This document shows, piece by piece, positions 32,323 through 34,762 of a DNA stretch of 34,762 nucleotides; within the stretch, counting starts at the first letter, position 1, and each line of letters opens with the position of its first letter. Both the position numbers and the translations under genes were made by a program. A model generated the notes under the pieces. It had not been told where the DNA came from. It searched no databases and saw nothing but the letters and a program-made list of their open reading frames with translations. Source of the DNA: Deltaproteobacteria bacterium (lineage in GTDB: Bacteria; Bdellovibrionota_B; Oligoflexia; Oligoflexales; Bog-1112); NCBI GenBank assembly GCA_020635195.1, contig JACKAG010000020.1, forward strand, positions 1 through 34,762, read 5' to 3'.

Positions 32323-34551
32323 TTAAACCCTGATCTGAATCTGACTCAGGTTATTTGTGTTCTGATTCCGGTTGTGTGCTGTTCCCTGAGATCTGTGTTC
32401 TTGATTTAAAGATGAGGCCCATAAGGCTTGTTTCAGTGTGGATGCATGTTCTTGCTGCTGCTGTCCAGGCTGCTGTCCAGGCTGCTGATCAGTGTGATTT
32501 TGCTGCCACATGTCTTTCGGATGTTCTTGCCGGGATGACTCCGGATGAGTGTCGTTCAGAGTCAGCTGTTGAGTGGCAAGAGACTCTCTTAATGCCGCCA
32601 GGTGGTCTCCGAGAAACTGATGCAGGCTTTTATCAGAGTTTAGCATTGTCAGTGTTACATCCTTCCCTTCCACCTGAACGCTTATGGAAGCCTGGCCCTT
32701 TTCATGATCTGGAAAATCAATTCTGGCAATTCCTCCTCCCTGACCATTTAGTAGTAAAACTTTTGAGCGTATCTGATGATTGATGTTGCTCTGATCAGCT
32801 TTTGCGACATGAGAGCCGGGGTCTGTTTTTTCTGTGGGGCTGATGGATCTTGTTGCTTGTGTGGGGCCAGTGATATCAGAGGATGGGTGATCTTTTATCT
32901 CTGATAATATGACCTTTTCTGAAGGATTCTGTCGTTCTTCCTCGCTAAGTCCTTTACTTTGACTGAGCTGGCTGGACAGATGAAACTTTTCAGGATTAAG
33001 CCATTGTGCTTCTGTGAGTTTGCTATGAATGGCAGGGGTAGAAAGATCTTTTAAGAACTGTTTGTTTCCGTTGTTTGTTGTCTGAGACATTGTTAGAATA
33101 TCGGGCTGTTGTAATGTTTCCATCGTATCGTTATCTTGTGATGATGGCAGTAATGATCTCTCATGGTTTTTGTCTTGTGTGTTCATAACGGAAGGTATTG
33201 TATTGCCATACTGGTAGGGACCGATATCGGACGTTAGCTTTCTTATGATGTTGTCTGATGTAGCCGTAGTAGCGGCCTGTCTTGTCGGGCCTGTCAGGTC
33301 ATACTTCGTATGATTTAAGGGTGATTGTTTTATTTCTTGCAAAGTCGGGAAAGATGGCTCTGGCATAAGTGGCTCTGTGTTTGTCGGCTTTGTATTGACA
33401 TTCTGATATTGATAAGGAGATCGGGAAATCTCCGGAAGCTCAGGATGAGTCTGGTTTTTAAATGCAAATGGAGGATCGATTTTCGGAAGGAAATCGCTTT
33501 GTCTGGGATCTCCACCAACTTTGTTGGCAGATGTTATGGATGGATCTGGCTGAGGTTTTATTTCTGAATATTCCTGTCCCGGTTTTTCTTTTGTTATAGA
33601 AGAAAATATATTGTTTTTTGCGTTTATATGCATCTCTTCATCAGAAAAATGGTTTCTTGCGGAAGAAAAATTATTCTTTTCTTCGGGCTGTCCTTTTGTT
33701 TTTTCGTGAGTCCCGGAGGATAAGTCTGTCTGAGATAAAATCTGATCCGGGACCGCGGTGGGCTCAGGAGGAGCTGCCCTCATGTGCTCCGGATTGTTCT
33801 GTTCTGCTCTGCCATTGTCAGGAATTAACTGCGTTTGATTTAGGTTCATTATCTGATTTTCGCTGGTCTCAGGGAGGCCTTTTTTAAGGCTGTTCAGCTC
33901 AGACAGTATTGTGGATGGCGCTATTCCGATTTCTCTGAAAAAATCAGCTGGACTGATCTGGGTGCCGGGATTAATTTCAGCTGAAATTCCGGAGCCTTTT
34001 AGGCTGTCTCCAAGACCAAGAGAATCGGCGAGCTCGTGGAGGGGAATCGGTTGGTTGAGTGTGTTTTTCAGGTCAGAATTGAGTGCTCTCGATATAAAAG
34101 GGCTCTGTGCAATAATATCCGGGATCAGAGGCCTGAGCTCCGGGTTTAGCGTTCCTGTCAGCAGGGCTAATTCCGGATACTCTCCTGAGTCAGTCATTTT
34201 TTTTCGGAGTTTTTGTCCCCATTTTCGCAGTGGAGCTTGGGACTGTCCCCTCTCAGTCCGCTCTGTTTGTTGTTTTTCTGTTTTGTGAGAAGAAAAATCT
34301 TCGCTTTTATTTCTTCTGAAGTTCTTTGATTTGCTCTGAGCTCGCAATAGAGAAGGCCTTGTCTCTGGTTTTTTATTTTGATCTGGCTCGTGTCGTTTTG
34401 TTTTCTGCTGTTCAGCTGCTGATTGTAGGGTTTCTTTAAAGGAGGGGCCTTTTACGGGTTCTATGCTTCTGGTCTGGGCAGATTTTCCGCGGGCCAGTGA
34501 ACTGAGTTCCGGAAGTGGCATTTCTGATGCTAAAGGCTTACCATCAATCAT
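32323..34551 (-). CDS. fliK: Flagellar hook-length control protein FliK
   Basis: FliK is the secreted molecular ruler that sets hook length and switches the export apparatus. The 742-residue protein is long, low-complexity and rich in Gln, Ser, Pro and Lys, as is typical, with the conserved C-terminal FliK domain at about 610-675: ARIDFPDHEKGQASISVQVEG, TLTMLNSDKSLHQFL and LAALRESLATQQL. The end has a small QPGQ repeat (12-bp unit at 32458-32481). The ATG at 34549-34551 has AAGGGG upstream. FlgD follows closely, a typical flagellar pair. The ruler region is larger than in enterobacteria (about 400 residues), consistent with a long hook or with sequence drift. Confidence 0.85.
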   Translation of the reverse strand: MIDGKPLASEMPLPELSSLARGKSAQTRSIEPVKGPSFKETLQSAAEQQKTKRHEPDQNKKPETRPSLLRAQSKSKNFRRNKSEDFSSHKTEKQQTERTERGQSQAPLRKWGQKLRKKMTDSGEYPELALLTGTLNPELRPLIPDIIAQSPFISRALNSDLKNTLNQPIPLHELADSLGLGDSLKGSGISAEINPGTQISPADFFREIGIAPSTILSELNSLKKGLPETSENQIMNLNQTQLIPDNGRAEQNNPEHMRAAPPEPTAVPDQILSQTDLSSGTHEKTKGQPEEKNNFSSARNHFSDEEMHINAKNNIFSSITKEKPGQEYSEIKPQPDPSITSANKVGGDPRQSDFLPKIDPPFAFKNQTHPELPEISRSPYQYQNVNTKPTNTEPLMPEPSFPTLQEIKQSPLNHTKYDLTGPTRQAATTATSDNIIRKLTSDIGPYQYGNTIPSVMNTQDKNHERSLLPSSQDNDTMETLQQPDILTMSQTTNNGNKQFLKDLSTPAIHSKLTEAQWLNPEKFHLSSQLSQSKGLSEEERQNPSEKVILSEIKDHPSSDITGPTQATRSISPTEKTDPGSHVAKADQSNINHQIRSKVLLLNGQGGGIARIDFPDHEKGQASISVQVEGKDVTLTMLNSDKSLHQFLGDHLAALRESLATQQLTLNDTHPESSRQEHPKDMWQQNHTDQQPGQQPGQQQQEHASTLKQALWASSLNQEHRSQGTAHNRNQNTNNLSQIQIRV
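32458..32487. repeat. 12-bp tandem repeat in fliK
   Basis: CTGCTGTCCAGG occurs twice (32458-32469, 32470-32481), followed by a partial copy to 32487. On the coding strand it gives QPGQ repeats in the fliK tail. It is a small, frame-preserving repeat. Confidence 0.8.
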
Positions 34552-34624
34552 CCGAGCCCCTTTATTGCTTGCAGTCTGCTTTTCTAAGTCTGCCGTATTC
34601 TGACTCTGCTTCTCTTAGCAGCTT

Positions 34625-34762
34625 TTATGCCAGGTCTGGAGCCCTGATTTTTTCATGGCTTAGCTGTTTATCTTTGGTTTTAACGGAGTTGTTTTTGCCG
34701 GTTTCTGAGGCGGATTTGCCTGGTCTTTGATCTCCTGACTGAAGGAAATGAAGGCGCGGAGC
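34625..34762 (-). other. Possible 3' end of the gene upstream of fliK, cut by the window edge
   Basis: Minus-strand frames are open from the window edge to stops at 34625 and, in a second frame, 34660. Either could be the end of a gene upstream of fliK, but the translated pieces (Lys/Pro- or Ser/Lys-rich) match no family I can name. The two possibilities cannot be told apart here. Confidence 0.3.

Noticed and set aside
1..34762. CRISPR arrays, tRNA, rRNA, transposases, integrases or prophage genes.
   Set aside because: I saw no cluster of spaced repeats, no cloverleaf-like sequence and no characteristic protein motif for any of these.

Overview
The window is one continuous stretch of a flagellated Gram-negative chromosome with moderate GC. 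It carries housekeeping genes, ribosomal proteins, secreted or envelope proteins and two flagellar hook genes. I saw no tRNA, rRNA, transposase, integrase, phage gene or CRISPR array. Envelope proteins (two lipoproteins, a porin-like beta barrel, several signal peptides) and flagellar FlgD/FliK occur together with RNase Y, a DUF3047-like secreted protein, a RelA/SpoT-fold protein of unusual type and a motif I associate with myxobacterial and Bdellovibrio envelope proteins. This points to a delta-proteobacterium-like lineage (Bdellovibrionota or Myxococcota relatives) rather than an enterobacterium. That placement is an inference from gene content, not from a search.

Layout. Positions 146-6477 (minus) form a tight run transcribed in the order priA, clpP, an MsbA-type ABC exporter, tsaC, maf. 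Positions 6824-7982 (plus) are a ribosomal group: rpsR with a repetitive tail, rpmB, a 36-residue basic protein resembling bTHX, and rpsT. A lipoprotein (plus) then meets a TPR protein and RNase Y (minus). Positions 11299-13052 hold an LPP20-like protein followed by rpmI-rplT without infC, preceded by a nested stem-loop. Positions 13285-15232 are a pair of secreted proteins, the second DUF3047-like. Positions 15361-17945 are an AT-rich pair: a tandem universal stress protein and a membrane-anchored receiver-like protein. Arginase, tgt and a small membrane protein follow (18001-20426).

On the minus strand from 20475 to 26414 lie a c-type cytochrome lipoprotein, an outer-membrane beta-barrel protein, a cysteine desulfurase and Lon. 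From 26573 to 31050 there is a RelA/SpoT-fold protein, a thioredoxin-fold secreted protein, a small secreted protein, a beta-propeller-like protein and an unrecognised protein overlapping it. The window ends with flgD and fliK (minus), the fliK upstream neighbour being cut by the window edge.

The most notable points are: a divergent RelA/SpoT synthetase-fold protein that keeps several catalytic-type residues; a PriA that has lost one of its two zinc sites; an S18 with a seven-copy 9-bp tandem repeat coding a Gly-Arg-Glu tail; an RNase Y with a degenerate KH domain; a nested hairpin before rpmI-rplT; and strong over-representation of the palindrome TCCGGA in genes and spacers alike.
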